Notes: generated by a model not told the origin, from the sequence alone. 64,000 nucleotides of DNA from Pseudomonas sp. SCA2728.1_7 (GCF_018138145.1 NZ_CP073104.1:4345001-4409000), one strand, 5' to 3'. Shown: positions 11,196-21,052, counted from the first letter of the stretch. A program made the numbers and translations.

Positions 11196-12404
11196 TTAAA
11201 CCTGGTTCAGACGTTCGGCGATAAAAGTGACCAGTTGGCGAGCGATCTTGCTCTTGCTGGTCTGGGCGAAAACCGTGGCGTGCAGCGCACGGTCAATCAC
11301 GCTGCAGGCGTTTTCTTCGCTGTTGAAACCGATGCTCGGGTTGGCGACGTCGTTGGCGACGATCAAATCGAGATTCTTGTCCTTCAGCTTGCGTGCAGCG
11401 TAGTCGAGCAGGTGTTCGGTCTCGGCGGCAAAGCCGACACTGAACGGACGGTCGGGACGGGTCGCGATGGTGGCGAGGATGTCCGGGTTACGCACCATTT
11501 GCAGGACGAAGCCGTCACCGCTCGTAGGATCTTTCTTGAGTTTTTGCGGGGCGACGACTTCCGGACGGTAGTCCGCAACGGCAGCCGAGGCGATAAACAC
11601 ATCGCACGGGATCGCCGATTCGCAAGCCGCGAGCATGTCGCGGGCGCTGACCACGTCGATACGGGTGACGCGATCCGGCGTCGGCAGGTGCACCGGGCCG
11701 CTGATCAGCGTGACGCGGGCGCCGGCTTCAACCGCGGCTTCGGCGAGGGCAAAGCCCATTTTGCCGGAGCTGTGGTTGGTGATGTAGCGCACCGGGTCGA
11801 TGTTTTCCTGGGTCGGGCCAGCGGTGATCACCACGTGCTTGCCGGTCAGCGCCTGACGCTGGAAGCAGTCCGCTGCGCATTGCGCCAGATCGGTGGCTTC
11901 CATCATCCGGCCCATGCCGACGTCGCCACAGGCCTGGCTGCCCGAGGCCGGGCCGAAGGTCTTCAGGCCACGGCTTTCCAAGAGTTGCAGGTTGGCCTGG
12001 GTCGCCGGATCGCGCCACATCGCCTGATTCATCGCTGGAGCAACGGCGACGACAGCGTCGGTGGCCAGCACCAGGGTGGTCAGCAAATCGTTGGCGATGC
12101 CTTGGGCCAGGCGGGCGATCAGGTCGGCGGTAGCCGGGGCGATCAGCACCAGATCGGCCCACTTGGCCAGCTCGATGTGGCCCATCGCGGCTTCAGCGGC
12201 CGGGTCGAGCAGGTCGAGGTGTACCGGGTGGCCGGACAAGGCCTGCATGGTCAGCGGGGTGATGAACTCGGCGCCACCGTGGGTCATGACCACGCGCACT
12301 TCGGCGCCCTGGTCGATCAGGCGACGAACCAGATCGGCGCTCTTGTAGGCCGCGATGCCGCCGCCGACGCCCAGAACGATGCGTTTCCGATACAGCCGCT
12401 GCAT
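11196..12404 (-). CDS. coaBC: CoaBC, phosphopantothenoylcysteine synthetase/decarboxylase
   Basis: This fused enzyme joins cysteine to phosphopantothenate and decarboxylates the product in CoA synthesis. Of 402 residues, the N-terminal flavin-dependent CoaC part (1-190) has [13 protein letters not shown], the PAMN motif and the cysteine lid [10 protein letters not shown]; the CoaB part has [27 protein letters not shown] and AAVADYRPE. The start at 12404 follows an AAAGGC ribosome-binding site; the much longer open frame upstream lacks conservation. It diverges from radC across 133 bases. Confidence 0.96.
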   Translation of the reverse strand: MQRLYRKRIVLGVGGGIAAYKSADLVRRLIDQGAEVRVVMTHGGAEFITPLTMQALSGHPVHLDLLDPAAEAAMGHIELAKWADLVLIAPATADLIARLAQGIANDLLTTLVLATDAVVAVAPAMNQAMWRDPATQANLQLLESRGLKTFGPASGSQACGDVGMGRMMEATDLAQCAADCFQRQALTGKHVVITAGPTQENIDPVRYITNHSSGKMGFALAEAAVEAGARVTLISGPVHLPTPDRVTRIDVVSARDMLAACESAIPCDVFIASAAVADYRPEVVAPQKLKKDPTSGDGFVLQMVRNPDILATIATRPDRPFSVGFAAETEHLLDYAARKLKDKNLDLIVANDVANPSIGFNSEENACSVIDRALHATVFAQTSKSKIARQLVTFIAERLNQV

Positions 12405-12537
12405 AGGTCTGCCTTTCATTTCGTTGATGACTGCGATGCGATGCCCCTCCCCAGGGTTGAATCGACCGCAAAAAAGATGGGCTACGATATCACAGCGACC
12501 GCTACGGAACAGCGGCGCCCACAGACAGGGAATGTGT

Positions 12538-13212
12538 ATGAGTATTCGCGATTGGCCTGCGGCGGAACGCCCGCGGGAAAGGTTATTGGAACACGGGGCA
12601 GCGAGCCTTTCGGACGCTGAGTTATTGGCGATTTTTCTGCGTACCGGATTGCCCGGAATAAGCGCTGTGGACCTGGCGCGCAATCTGTTGACTCAATTCG
12701 GCAGCCTGCGTTTGCTGCTTGAGGCCGATCAGCACGCATTCAGCAAACAATTGGGACTCGGGCCGGCGAAGTTTGCGCAACTGCAAGCGGCTCAGGAAAT
12801 GAACAGGCGGCATCTGGCTGAGAAATCACGGCAGAAACCAGCCCTGGAAAACCCTCAGGTCGTTCGCGATTATCTGAAATCGATGCTGCGTCACGAACCG
12901 CATGAGGTGTTTGGTTGCCTGTTTCTCGACTCCAAACATCAAGTACTGAATTTCGAGATCCTGTTTCGCGGCTCGATCGACAACACCAGCGTGCATCCCC
13001 GCGAGGTGGTTAAGCGATGTTTGGCCAATAACGCGGCGGCGCTGATCCTGTGCCACAACCATCCATCGGGGAATACCGACCCCAGTCAGGCTGATCGATT
13101 ACTGACCAAGCGACTGCAAAAGGCGCTGGAGTTGATTGACGTGCGGGTGCTGGATCACTTCATCGTTGGCGATGGTGAGCCGTTATCAATGGCGGAGTGT
13201 GGCTGGATGTAA
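12538..13212 (+). CDS. radC: RadC family JAB/MPN domain protein
   Basis: A 224-residue RadC (DUF2466) protein. The N-terminal UPF0758 domain begins [20 protein letters not shown] with a helix-hairpin-helix-like segment ([12 protein letters not shown]). The C-terminal JAB domain has the full metal site [15 protein letters not shown]. The family's biochemical role is unresolved; the original radiation-sensitivity link in E. coli was assigned to another gene. The start at 12538 is chosen because the conserved N-terminus begins there. It is divergent from coaBC. Confidence 0.93.
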   Translation: MSIRDWPAAERPRERLLEHGAASLSDAELLAIFLRTGLPGISAVDLARNLLTQFGSLRLLLEADQHAFSKQLGLGPAKFAQLQAAQEMNRRHLAEKSRQKPALENPQVVRDYLKSMLRHEPHEVFGCLFLDSKHQVLNFEILFRGSIDNTSVHPREVVKRCLANNAAALILCHNHPSGNTDPSQADRLLTKRLQKALELIDVRVLDHFIVGDGEPLSMAECGWM

Positions 13213-13236
13213 CGCTCAGGGGAAAAACGCTAAACC

Positions 13237-13330
13237 CCTGTAGGAGTGAGCCTGCTCGCGATAGCAATTTTCCAGTCACCGAATGGGTTGACTGAAATGA
13301 CGCCATCGCGAGCAGGCTCACTCCTACAGG
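13237..13330. repeat. REP pair (GTAGGAGTGAGCCTGCTCGCGA type)
   Basis: Inverted copies of CTGTAGGAGTGAGCCTGCTC lie between the convergent radC and the substrate-binding protein gene. This is the commonest of the three REP families in the window. Confidence 0.92.
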
Positions 13331-13346
13331 TGGTGTGCTGGGCAGG

Positions 13347-14933
13347 TTATTTCAGGTTGACCTTGGAATAGTCCTGCCGGCCAAACGGGCTAACCGAATA
13401 ACCCTGTACGTCCTTGCGTGTGAGCGCATAGGCCGTCGGGTGCGCCAACGGCAGCCACAACGCCTGTTGCTGGATCTGCGTCTGCGCCTGCTCATACAGC
13501 TTGGTGCGCACACCTTGCTCGCTAGTGGTCTTGCCCGCACTGATCAACTTGTCCAGATCAGCGTTGCAGTACCGCGCAAAGTTGGTGCCGGACTTGACCG
13601 CTGCGCAGGAAAACTGCGGCGTGAGGAAGTTATCCGGGTCGCCGTTATCGCCGGCCCAGCCCATGAACAGCAGGTCATGCTCGCCGGCCTTGGCGCGGCG
13701 AATCAGTTCGCCCCACTCGATCACGCGGATTTCCGCCTGAATGCCGATTTCCGCCAGATCTGACTGCAACATCTGTGCGCCCAGGCTTGGGTTCGGATTC
13801 AGCAGGCTGCCGGAAGGACGCGTCCAGATGGTGGTCTGGAAACCGTCCTTCAACCCGGCCTTGGCCAGCAATGCCTTGGCTTTGGCGACATCGTGCGGGT
13901 AACCCGGCAGGTTCTTCGCGTAACTCCAGGTGTTCGGCGGGTAAGGGCCGTTCGCGGCTTCGGCAGTGTCTTCGAACACGGCTTTGATGTAGTTGGCCTT
14001 GTCGAACGCGAGGTTGATTGCCTGACGCACTTCCGGCTTGTCCAACGGTGGATGCTGACTGTTGATACCGACGAACGCGGTCATGAACGCGTCAGTCTTT
14101 TCGACTTTCAGTGTCGGTTCTTTCAGCGCGGCCTGTACGTCCAACGGTTTTGGCGACAGGGCGATCTGGCATTCATTGCGCCGCAGTTTTTGCAGGCGCA
14201 CGTTAGCGTCCGGGGTGATGGCGAAGATCAACGGATCCACCGCAGGCTTGCCACCGAAGTAATCCGGGTTGGCCTTGTAACGGATCGCTGCGTCTTTCTG
14301 GAAACGGTTGAAGACGAACGGGCCGGTGCCGATCGGCTGGCTGTTGAGCTTGTCCGTCGTGCCGGCCTTCATCAGTTTGTCGGCGTATTCGGCGGAGTAG
14401 ATCGAAGCGAAGCCCATGCTCAGAGTCGCCAGGAACGTAGAGTCCGGGTGATCGAGGGTGAAGCGCACGGTCAGCGGATCAAGTGCGTCGATTTTCTTGA
14501 TCAGTGCAGGTAACTGCATCGACTGCGCATGGGGGAAGCCGCTTTGAGCAACCTTGTGCCACGGGTTGGCCGGGTCGAGCATGCGGTCGAAGCTGAATTT
14601 GACGTCTTCGGCGGTCAGCTCACGGTTCGGCTTGAAGTATTCAGTCGTGTGAAACTTCACCTGCGGATGCAGCTTGAACACGTAAGTCAGGCCGTCGGTG
14701 CTGACTTCCCAGCTGTCGGCCAGGCTTGGCACGACTTTGCCGCTGGCGGTGTCGAAATCCACCAGACGGTTCATCAGCACGTCGGCCGAGGCGTTGGTGG
14801 TGGTCAGCGAGTTGTACTGCACCACGTCGAACCCTTCAGGGCTGGCCTCGGTGCAGACGCTCAGCGCGGCGGCCTGGGCCAGGGGGCTCAGCAGGAGCGG
14901 GGCGAGCAACAGGGGTAGGGCAGCGAGGCGCAT
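13347..14933 (-). CDS. ABC transporter substrate-binding protein, family 5 (dipeptide type)
   Basis: A 528-residue periplasmic binding protein of the SBP_bac_5 family, resembling DppA-like peptide-binding proteins. It has a Sec signal peptide (MRLAALPLLLAPLLLSPLAQA, cleavage near residue 21), then CTEASPEGFDVVQYNS, the family motif VVPSLADSWEVSTDGLTYVFKL, and GTGPFVFNRFQKD. No permease or ATPase genes lie nearby, so it must use a transporter encoded elsewhere. The substrate is inferred to be a di- or oligopeptide; heme or other ligands cannot be excluded. Confidence 0.9.
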   Translation of the reverse strand: MRLAALPLLLAPLLLSPLAQAAALSVCTEASPEGFDVVQYNSLTTTNASADVLMNRLVDFDTASGKVVPSLADSWEVSTDGLTYVFKLHPQVKFHTTEYFKPNRELTAEDVKFSFDRMLDPANPWHKVAQSGFPHAQSMQLPALIKKIDALDPLTVRFTLDHPDSTFLATLSMGFASIYSAEYADKLMKAGTTDKLNSQPIGTGPFVFNRFQKDAAIRYKANPDYFGGKPAVDPLIFAITPDANVRLQKLRRNECQIALSPKPLDVQAALKEPTLKVEKTDAFMTAFVGINSQHPPLDKPEVRQAINLAFDKANYIKAVFEDTAEAANGPYPPNTWSYAKNLPGYPHDVAKAKALLAKAGLKDGFQTTIWTRPSGSLLNPNPSLGAQMLQSDLAEIGIQAEIRVIEWGELIRRAKAGEHDLLFMGWAGDNGDPDNFLTPQFSCAAVKSGTNFARYCNADLDKLISAGKTTSEQGVRTKLYEQAQTQIQQQALWLPLAHPTAYALTRKDVQGYSVSPFGRQDYSKVNLK

Positions 14934-15204
14934 GGTCGGTTTCCTTTTACAGATCGAAGGCCCATCTGCAAGTGCAGTCTGGAAAAGGCCTACCCTAGAG
15001 GTCTGGATTACAAATGACTATCCCCTTTTTGCATTTTCGGGGCACAGTAATGGCCGTTTTTCAGGCTGCGGGGCGCGGCCAAAAGTCTGAAACACCCGCA
15101 AGGGTGGTTTTCTGCGACGAGTGGTAAAAATCGATGCCAGCCTTTATCCAAGGCGTTCGCAGGCTGAAAAAGCGCCTTTTTGTGGATTGTTTGCACACCG
15201 AATG
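14934..15204. other. Intergenic DNA upstream of rpmB
   Basis: Divergent spacer between the binding-protein gene and the rpmB promoter. No supported gene is seen on either strand. Confidence 0.4.
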
Positions 15205-15233
15205 TTGTTGCTCCGAAGTCTTTCTGGTATAAA
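15205..15233 (+). promoter_or_regulatory. Sigma-70 type promoter for rpmB-rpmG
   Basis: TTGTTG (15205-15210) and TATAAA (15228-15233) are separated by exactly 17 bases. Transcription would start near 15240, leaving a leader of about 140 bases before the rpmB start. Confidence 0.7.
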
Positions 15234-15287
15234 GCAGCGCTCTTTTCTAGGGGCCCGGTTCCTTCACTGTAGGTGTAGCCGGTAAGA

Positions 15288-15373
15288 CCTCTAAAGAAAC
15301 GCGGCGCCTGGCGCCAAATGACTGAGAGATTAAGCGGCCAACCCATGCCGGGTTGGGCATGTGGTTTTAGAGG
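15288..15373 (+). ncRNA. Structured leader of rpmB mRNA (candidate autoregulatory element)
   Basis: CCTCTAAA (15288-15295) can pair with TTTAGAGG (15366-15373), closing a junction that holds two hairpins: GGCGC-CTG-GCGCC (15303-15315) and CCAACCC-ATGCC-GGGTTGG (15338-15356). The right arm of the closing helix contains AGAGGG, the probable Shine-Dalgarno sequence seven bases before the rpmB ATG, so folding would hide it. Feedback by L28 or L33 is an inference. Confidence 0.5.
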
Positions 15374-15381
15374 GCTGAGGC

Positions 15382-15615
15382 ATGTCGAGAGTATGTCAAG
15401 TTACCGGTAAGGGTCCGGTGACTGGGAATAACATTTCCCACGCAAACAACAAAACCCGTCGTCGTTTCCTGCCGAACCTGCAGCATCACCGCTTCTGGGT
15501 TGAAGAAGAGAAACGTTTTGTGCGTCTGCGCGTATCTGCCAAAGGCATGCGTATCATCGACAAGCGTGGCATCACTGTCGTGCTCGCCGAACTTCGCCGC
15601 GATGGCAAGATTTAA
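15382..15615 (+). CDS. rpmB: 50S ribosomal protein L28
   Basis: The 77-residue L28 begins [20 protein letters not shown] and has [14 protein letters not shown] and [17 protein letters not shown], matching the family throughout. It is a component of the large ribosomal subunit. The upstream AGAGGG is a likely ribosome-binding site. rpmG follows 11 bases later, the usual rpmBG pair. Confidence 0.98.
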   Translation: MSRVCQVTGKGPVTGNNISHANNKTRRRFLPNLQHHRFWVEEEKRFVRLRVSAKGMRIIDKRGITVVLAELRRDGKI

Positions 15616-15626
15616 GGGAGCTAATC

Positions 15627-15782
15627 ATGCGTGAATTGATTCGTTTGATCTCGAGCGCCGGTACTGGTCACTTCTACACTACCGACAAGAACAAGCGTAC
15701 TACCCCGGACAAAATCGAGATCAAGAAATATGATCCGGTTGTTCGCAAGCACGTGATCTACAAGGAAGGCAAAATCAAGTAA
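15627..15782 (+). CDS. rpmG: 50S ribosomal protein L33
   Basis: A 51-residue protein reading [20 protein letters not shown] and ending VIYKEGKIK. It matches L33 of the zinc-independent kind: there are no cysteines, so the CxxC zinc pairs of the other L33 form are absent. A GGGAG site sits seven bases before the ATG. It ends in front of a strong terminator, closing the rpmBG operon. Confidence 0.97.
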   Translation: MRELIRLISSAGTGHFYTTDKNKRTTPDKIEIKKYDPVVRKHVIYKEGKIK

Positions 15783-15801
15783 TTGATTTTTCCCGACTTA
15801 C

Positions 15802-15838
15802 AAAAAAGGCCCGTATCTCACGATACGGGCCTTTTTTG
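15802..15838 (+). terminator. Terminator of rpmBG
   Basis: AAAAAAGGCCCGTATC and CGATACGGGCCTTTTTT form a stem of about 15 pairs with a short loop and a T run. Confidence 0.93.
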
Positions 15839-15869
15839 TTGCCTCGGATTTGGTGTTTCCTGTTCTGGC

Positions 15870-15940
15870 CCCTTCGCGAGCAGGCTCACTCCTACATTGG
15901 AATGCGGTCACCTGTAGGAGTGAGCCTGCTCGCGAAAGGG
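15870..15940. repeat. REP pair (GTAGGAGTGAGCCTGCTCGCGA type)
   Basis: Two inverted copies with a short spacer between the convergent rpmG and cupin genes. Confidence 0.92.
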
Positions 15941-15962
15941 CCCGATCAGCCAGCGAAAACTC

Positions 15963-16325
15963 TCAAGCTTTCTGTTCAAAGATCACATAGACCTTGCGGC
16001 AAGCCTCCAGCACCTCCCAAGTCCCACGAAACCCCGCCGGAATCACAAACCGGTCGCCAACACGCAAGGTCTTGGCGTTACCATCGCTGTCACGCAGCAC
16101 CGAAACCCCCTGCAGGATTTCGCAGTACTCATGCTCGGTGTAATTCACCGTCCACTGCCCGACCGCACCTTCCCACACGCCAACGCCCATCTGCCCACAA
16201 GGGCTTTCGTACTGATGGAACACCGCTTGCTCAGGATCTCCCTTCAGCACCTTCGCCGGGTCCGGGCGATAGCGTTCGGCTTCGCTACTGGTCAGGCTGA
16301 TGTCGACGACGTTCTGGATGTTCAT
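15963..16325 (-). CDS. Small cupin-domain protein
   Basis: A 120-residue single-cupin protein. The cupin motifs are visible as NYTEHEYCEILQGVSVLRDSDG (about residues 63-84, quoted here only for its key H and E residues) and RVGDRFVIPAGFRGTW. It belongs to the DUF861-like set often found near amine catabolic genes; its function is unknown. The ATG at 16325 (MNIQNVVD) is chosen because a GGGAG site precedes it. It diverges from the aldehyde dehydrogenase gene across about 240 bases, so they may share regulation. Confidence 0.85.
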   Translation of the reverse strand: MNIQNVVDISLTSSEAERYRPDPAKVLKGDPEQAVFHQYESPCGQMGVGVWEGAVGQWTVNYTEHEYCEILQGVSVLRDSDGNAKTLRVGDRFVIPAGFRGTWEVLEACRKVYVIFEQKA

Positions 16326-16564
16326 TGTTGTTATCTCCCGTGAATACGGCGCGATTGGCTGGAAAGGGCCAAAGTCTATGTTGATTAAAATCAACACCGC
16401 AAGGCCGTATGGCCACCTTATGTCAAATATATTGAAACAACCCCGGCCGCTGGTTTAGGGTGGCGGGTGCCTCTGGCCGAAAAACCGGCTGGCCGGGCAG
16501 AATTCCTGAGGACGCTGGCGAAGATCGCGCGGCGCTCGTATTCAACAAGCGGAGGACACTCGAA

Positions 16565-18058
16565 ATGACCACCCTGACTCGTGCCGACTGGGAACAACAC
16601 GCCCGCGACCTGAAAATCGAAGGCCGCGCCTACCTCAATGGCGAATACACCGACGCCGTCTCCGGCGAAACCTTCGAGTGCATCAGCCCGGTCGATGGCC
16701 GTCTGCTTGGCAAGATCGCCAGCTGTGACGCCGCCGACGCCCAGCGCGCCGTGGAAAACGCTCGCGCCACCTTCAATTCCGGCGTCTGGTCGCGCCTGGC
16801 GCCGACCAAACGCAAGGCCACCATGATCCGTTTTGCCGGCCTGCTGAAGCAGCATGCCGAAGAGCTGGCCCTGCTTGAAACCCTCGACATGGGCAAGCCG
16901 ATCAGCGATTCGCTGTACATCGACGTCCCGGGCGCGGCGCAAGCACTGAGCTGGAGCGGTGAAGCGATCGACAAGATCTACGACGAAGTGGCCGCTACGC
17001 CCCACGACCAGTTGGGTCTGGTGACTCGCGAGCCGGTAGGCGTGGTCGGCGCCATCGTGCCGTGGAACTTCCCGTTGATGATGGCCTGCTGGAAACTCGG
17101 TCCGGCGCTGTCGACCGGTAACTCGGTGATCCTCAAGCCATCGGAAAAATCCCCGCTGACCGCTATCCGCATCGCCGCACTGGCGGTTGAAGCCGGCATT
17201 CCGAAAGGCGTGCTCAACGTGCTGCCGGGCTACGGCCACACCGTTGGCAAGGCGCTGGCGCTGCACAACGATGTCGACACGCTGGTGTTCACCGGTTCGA
17301 CCAAGATCGCCAAGCAACTGATGATCTACTCCGGCGAATCGAACATGAAACGCGTCTGGCTGGAGGCCGGTGGCAAGAGCCCGAACATCGTCTTTGCCGA
17401 TGCGCCGGACTTGCAAGCCGCTGCCGAATCCGCCGCCAGCGCCATCGCCTTCAACCAGGGCGAAGTGTGCACCGCCGGCTCGCGTCTGCTGGTCGAGCGT
17501 TCGATCAAGGACACATTCCTGCCGATGGTGATCGAGGCGTTGAAAGCCTGGAAGCCGGGCAACCCGCTGGACCCGGCGACCAACGTTGGTGCACTGGTCG
17601 ACACGCAGCAGATGAACACTGTGCTGTCGTACATCGAATCCGGCCATACCGATGGCGCCAAACTGGTGGCTGGCGGCAAACGCATTCTGCAGGAAACCGG
17701 TGGCACCTACGTTGAGCCAACGATTTTCGACGGCGTGAGCAACGCGATGAAAATCGCTCAGGAAGAGATCTTCGGCCCAGTGCTGTCGGTCATCGCTTTC
17801 GATACCGCTGAAGAAGCGATCCAGATCGCCAACGACACGCCGTACGGCCTGGCCGCTGCGGTCTGGACCCAGGACATCTCCAAGGCGCACCTGACCGCCA
17901 AGGCCCTGCGTGCCGGCAGCGTCTGGGTCAATCAGTACGATGGCGGCGACATGACTGCGCCGTTCGGCGGCTTCAAACAGTCGGGCAACGGCCGCGACAA
18001 GTCGCTGCATGCGTTCGACAAATACACCGAGCTGAAGGCAACGTGGATCAAGCTGTAA
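16565..18058 (+). CDS. kauB: NAD(P)-dependent aldehyde dehydrogenase, KauB/PauC type
   Basis: A 497-residue aldehyde dehydrogenase that probably oxidises amino- or guanidino-butyraldehydes, or their gamma-glutamyl forms, from putrescine, agmatine and polyamines. It has VPWNFPLMMACWK, the glutamate motif LEAGGKSPN (near 267) and the catalytic cysteine in NQGEVCTAGSR (near 302). The start at 16565 follows GGAGGACACTCGAA. The substrate rests on family resemblance and on neighbours: a PauB-like oxidase and a PauR-like repressor lie within 12 kb. Betaine aldehyde or other amino-aldehydes are alternatives. Confidence 0.87.
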   Translation: MTTLTRADWEQHARDLKIEGRAYLNGEYTDAVSGETFECISPVDGRLLGKIASCDAADAQRAVENARATFNSGVWSRLAPTKRKATMIRFAGLLKQHAEELALLETLDMGKPISDSLYIDVPGAAQALSWSGEAIDKIYDEVAATPHDQLGLVTREPVGVVGAIVPWNFPLMMACWKLGPALSTGNSVILKPSEKSPLTAIRIAALAVEAGIPKGVLNVLPGYGHTVGKALALHNDVDTLVFTGSTKIAKQLMIYSGESNMKRVWLEAGGKSPNIVFADAPDLQAAAESAASAIAFNQGEVCTAGSRLLVERSIKDTFLPMVIEALKAWKPGNPLDPATNVGALVDTQQMNTVLSYIESGHTDGAKLVAGGKRILQETGGTYVEPTIFDGVSNAMKIAQEEIFGPVLSVIAFDTAEEAIQIANDTPYGLAAAVWTQDISKAHLTAKALRAGSVWVNQYDGGDMTAPFGGFKQSGNGRDKSLHAFDKYTELKATWIKL

Positions 18059-18109
18059 GCCGTTAGGGAGGATCTGTTCACAGAGCAATCCTCCAGACGA
18101 AGCAGATCC

Positions 18110-18202
18110 CCTGTGGGAGCGAGCCTGCTCGCGAAGGCGGTGTCCCAGTCAGCCCCTGTGCTGAATGTGAAACCGCTTTCGCGAGCAGGCTCGCTCCCAC
18201 AT
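18110..18202. repeat. REP pair (GTGGGAGCGAGCCTGCTCGCGA type)
   Basis: Inverted copies of CTGTGGGAGCGAGCCTGCTC between kauB and the MFS gene. Confidence 0.92.
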
Positions 18203-18250
18203 TTGTTTGATGTGGCCTCCAAAAAATAATTATCCACAGGAGCGTGGAAC

Positions 18251-19396
18251 ATGCGGTGGGCGACGTATTTCGCCGTGTTGGCGTCTGTCTTGAGTGTCGG
18301 TCTGGCCCTGGGGGTCAGTATGCCGTTGGTGTCGTTGCGCCTGGAAGGCTGGGGTTACGGTTCCTTCGCCATCGGTGTAATGGCAGCGATGCCAGCGATT
18401 GGCGTGTTGTTGGGCGCGAAGATTTCCAGTCATCTGGCCGCGCACTTCGGCACGGCCAATCTGATGCGCCTGTGCCTGTGGGCCGGGGCGCTGTCGATCG
18501 GTCTGCTGGCGCTGTTGCCGAGCTATCCGGTCTGGCTGGTGCTGCGGCTGATGATCGGGGTGATCCTGACCATCGTGTTCATCCTCGGCGAGAGCTGGAT
18601 CAATCAGCTGGTGGTCGAGCACTGGCGCGGTCGCCTGGTGGCGCTGTATGGCAGCAGCTATGCGTTGAGCCAACTGTCGGGGCCGTTGCTGTTAGGCGCG
18701 TTGGGCACCGAGCATGATTACGGTTTCTGGGTCGGCGTCGGCCTGCTGCTGGTTTCGCCGCTGCTGTTGCTGGGTCGCAGCGGTGCGCCAAGCAGTGAAG
18801 CGAGCAGCGTGACGTTCCGCGATCTGTGGGGATTCGCGCGCGAGCTGCCGGCAATTGCCTGGGCGGTGTCATTGTTCGCCGCGTTCGAGGCGATGATCCT
18901 GACGTTGCTGCCGGTGTATTGCCTGCAACAGGGCTTCACCGCTGAAATCGCGCTGGCGATGGTCAGCACGGTGGTGGTGGGCGATGCGTTGCTGCAATTG
19001 CCGATTGGCGCGTTGGCCGATTACCTGTCGCGGCGTACGCTATTTGCCGGCTGCGCCGTGGTGTTGATGCTGTCGAGTCTGGCGATTCCAATGTTGCTCG
19101 ACACGCTGCTGATCTGGCCGTTGTGGGTATTGTTCGGGGCGAGTGCCGGTGGTTTGTTTACGCTGTCGCTGATTCTGATCGGCGAGCGTTATCGCGACGA
19201 TGCGCTGGTGCGGGCGAATGCGCACATTGCGCAGTTGTGGGGTGTCGGTTGTCTGGTCGGGCCGCTCGCGGCCGGGGCGGGCAGCCAGTGGATCAGCGGA
19301 CATGCGTTGCCGTTGTTGATGGCGATTGGAGCGTTTGGGTTGGTTCTGCTTCTTTTGCGTCAGGGTGCGTTTGGCCCAGTGACCGAGCCTGCCTAA
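18251..19396 (+). CDS. MFS transporter
   Basis: A 381-residue inner-membrane protein with about twelve hydrophobic segments. An N-terminal helix (MRWATYFAVLASVLSVGLAL) and the inter-helix loop ADYLSRRTLFAGC, resembling the MFS DxxGRR motif A, point to the major facilitator superfamily, near the YcaD-like group. Substrate unknown. It lies alone between two REP pairs. Confidence 0.87.
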   Translation: MRWATYFAVLASVLSVGLALGVSMPLVSLRLEGWGYGSFAIGVMAAMPAIGVLLGAKISSHLAAHFGTANLMRLCLWAGALSIGLLALLPSYPVWLVLRLMIGVILTIVFILGESWINQLVVEHWRGRLVALYGSSYALSQLSGPLLLGALGTEHDYGFWVGVGLLLVSPLLLLGRSGAPSSEASSVTFRDLWGFARELPAIAWAVSLFAAFEAMILTLLPVYCLQQGFTAEIALAMVSTVVVGDALLQLPIGALADYLSRRTLFAGCAVVLMLSSLAIPMLLDTLLIWPLWVLFGASAGGLFTLSLILIGERYRDDALVRANAHIAQLWGVGCLVGPLAAGAGSQWISGHALPLLMAIGAFGLVLLLLRQGAFGPVTEPA

Positions 19397-19399
19397 CAT

Positions 19400-19480
19400 C
19401 AAAAGATCGCAGCCTTCGGCAGCGCCTACAGGAGGAATGCATTTCAACTGTAGGCGCTGCCGAAGGCTGCGATCTTTTGC
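19400..19480. repeat. REP pair (GGCTGCGATCTTT type)
   Basis: AAAAGATCGCAGCCTTCGGC and its complement, each joined to a CTACAG/CTGTAG arm, lie between convergent genes. Confidence 0.9.
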
Positions 19481-19483
19481 TTT

Positions 19484-21052
19484 TCAAAGCATTCGTTCAA
19501 GGCCGACAGTGGTGCTGAACCACGCGTTGAACCGCCGCCACCAACTCCCCGGCTCCTTGGTAAGGGTGTGCATCTGGCCGTTGTCTTCGGTGACCCAAAC
19601 AATCTGGCCATCCTGTAACTTCGCCTCATAACTCAGCGCTGGCGCCATGCCTTGCAGCGCCAGTTCGCGCACATGCCCGGCCAGTTCCGGGCTGTCGACC
19701 AACACCCCGACTTCGGTGTTCCACAGCACCGAACGCGGATCAAAGTTGAACGAGCCGATAAACGATTTCTGCCGATCAAAGATCATCGCTTTGCTGTGCA
19801 GACTTGAATCCGAGCCGCGAAACGACTTGCTGTAAAACACATGCGGACCACTGCCGTAGTTATCCCCAGGCTGACGGCGCAGTTCATACAACTTCACGCC
19901 ATGCTCCAGCAACGCCTTGCGATACGGCGCGTAGCCGCCATGCACCGCTGGCACATCGGTGGCCTCCAGCGCGTTGGTCAGCAGGCTCACCGAGACGCCG
20001 GCATCGGCGCGACCGGTCAGGTAAACCAGCCCCGGCTGGCCCGGCACGAAGTACGCCGAAATCATGATCAGCTCTTTGCTCACGCCTCTGAGCTCGGGTG
20101 CCAGTTGCGTGGTCAGCAGCAATTGCGGATCCGGTTCGCCCTTGGCCAAGACCTTGCTCGGCGCATCCCACAACGCCTGATTCCATGCCCAGATCAGCTC
20201 TTTGCGCCAGATGTCCATGCGCGGTTCGGTCTTGAACGTCATCAACTGCTGATACAGCGCATGATTCTGCTTACGGGTGTCTTCCAGCGATTCTTCCAGG
20301 CGTGTGCGGGTGTTCTCCAGATCCTTGGCGGTCGGTTGGCTGGTAAGGAACTCGTCGATCGGTTTGCTCAGCGCGCTGTTCCAGTACTGGTCGAAACTGT
20401 GCCCGAGCTGCTCGGCCACCGGCCCGACGCTGAGCATGTCGATGTCGGTGAAATTCAGGTTCGGCTCGGCGTCGAAATACTCGTCACCCAGATTGCGCCC
20501 GCCGACGATGGCCACGCTGTTATCCGCCAGCCACAGCTTGTTGTGCATGCGCCGGTGCTGCAGTGACAGATTGAACAAGCGCCCCGCCGCGCGGGTGACG
20601 CCAGTGCTGCGGCCCAGGTGCAGTGGATTGAACAGGCGAATCTGAATCTGCGGATGCGCCGCGAGTGTGGCGATGATCTGGTCGAGGCCATCGCTGGTGG
20701 TGTCATCGAGGAGGATGCGCACGCGCACGCCACGGTCGGCAGCCTTGAGCAGTTCCTCCACCAGCATTCGCGTACTGATGCCGTCATGGACGATGTAGTA
20801 CTGCAGATCGAGGCTGGACTGGGCGTTGCGGATCAGTTCGGCGCGGGCGGTGAACGCCTCGCTGCTGTTGGACAGCAGACGGAAACCCGAGCGCCCCTGA
20901 TAGGGCGCCGCTTGGGCCTGAATCGAACGGCCGAAGCTGGAGCCGGACGCCGGCAACGCCTGGCTGGGCTCGCGCGGAACATCAAGGCTGACACAGCCAC
21001 TCAGGAACGAGGCGAGTAACAGCAAAGCGAACAGGGGCTGTCTGAAGCTCAC
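19484..21052 (-). CDS. Phospholipase D family lipoprotein
   Basis: A 522-residue protein with two HKD phosphodiesterase motifs, HNKLWLAD and HSKAMIFD, as in cardiolipin synthases and phospholipase D. The N-terminus (MSFRQPLFALLLLASFLSGC) is a lipoprotein signal with lipobox LSGC, so it should be lipid-anchored in the envelope. The second motif is followed by GSFNFDPRS, typical of ClsC/YmdC-like proteins. Cardiolipin synthesis or phospholipid turnover is likely, but substrate is not shown. The 3' end overlaps a REP-flanked spacer. Confidence 0.9.
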   Translation of the reverse strand: MSFRQPLFALLLLASFLSGCVSLDVPREPSQALPASGSSFGRSIQAQAAPYQGRSGFRLLSNSSEAFTARAELIRNAQSSLDLQYYIVHDGISTRMLVEELLKAADRGVRVRILLDDTTSDGLDQIIATLAAHPQIQIRLFNPLHLGRSTGVTRAAGRLFNLSLQHRRMHNKLWLADNSVAIVGGRNLGDEYFDAEPNLNFTDIDMLSVGPVAEQLGHSFDQYWNSALSKPIDEFLTSQPTAKDLENTRTRLEESLEDTRKQNHALYQQLMTFKTEPRMDIWRKELIWAWNQALWDAPSKVLAKGEPDPQLLLTTQLAPELRGVSKELIMISAYFVPGQPGLVYLTGRADAGVSVSLLTNALEATDVPAVHGGYAPYRKALLEHGVKLYELRRQPGDNYGSGPHVFYSKSFRGSDSSLHSKAMIFDRQKSFIGSFNFDPRSVLWNTEVGVLVDSPELAGHVRELALQGMAPALSYEAKLQDGQIVWVTEDNGQMHTLTKEPGSWWRRFNAWFSTTVGLERML

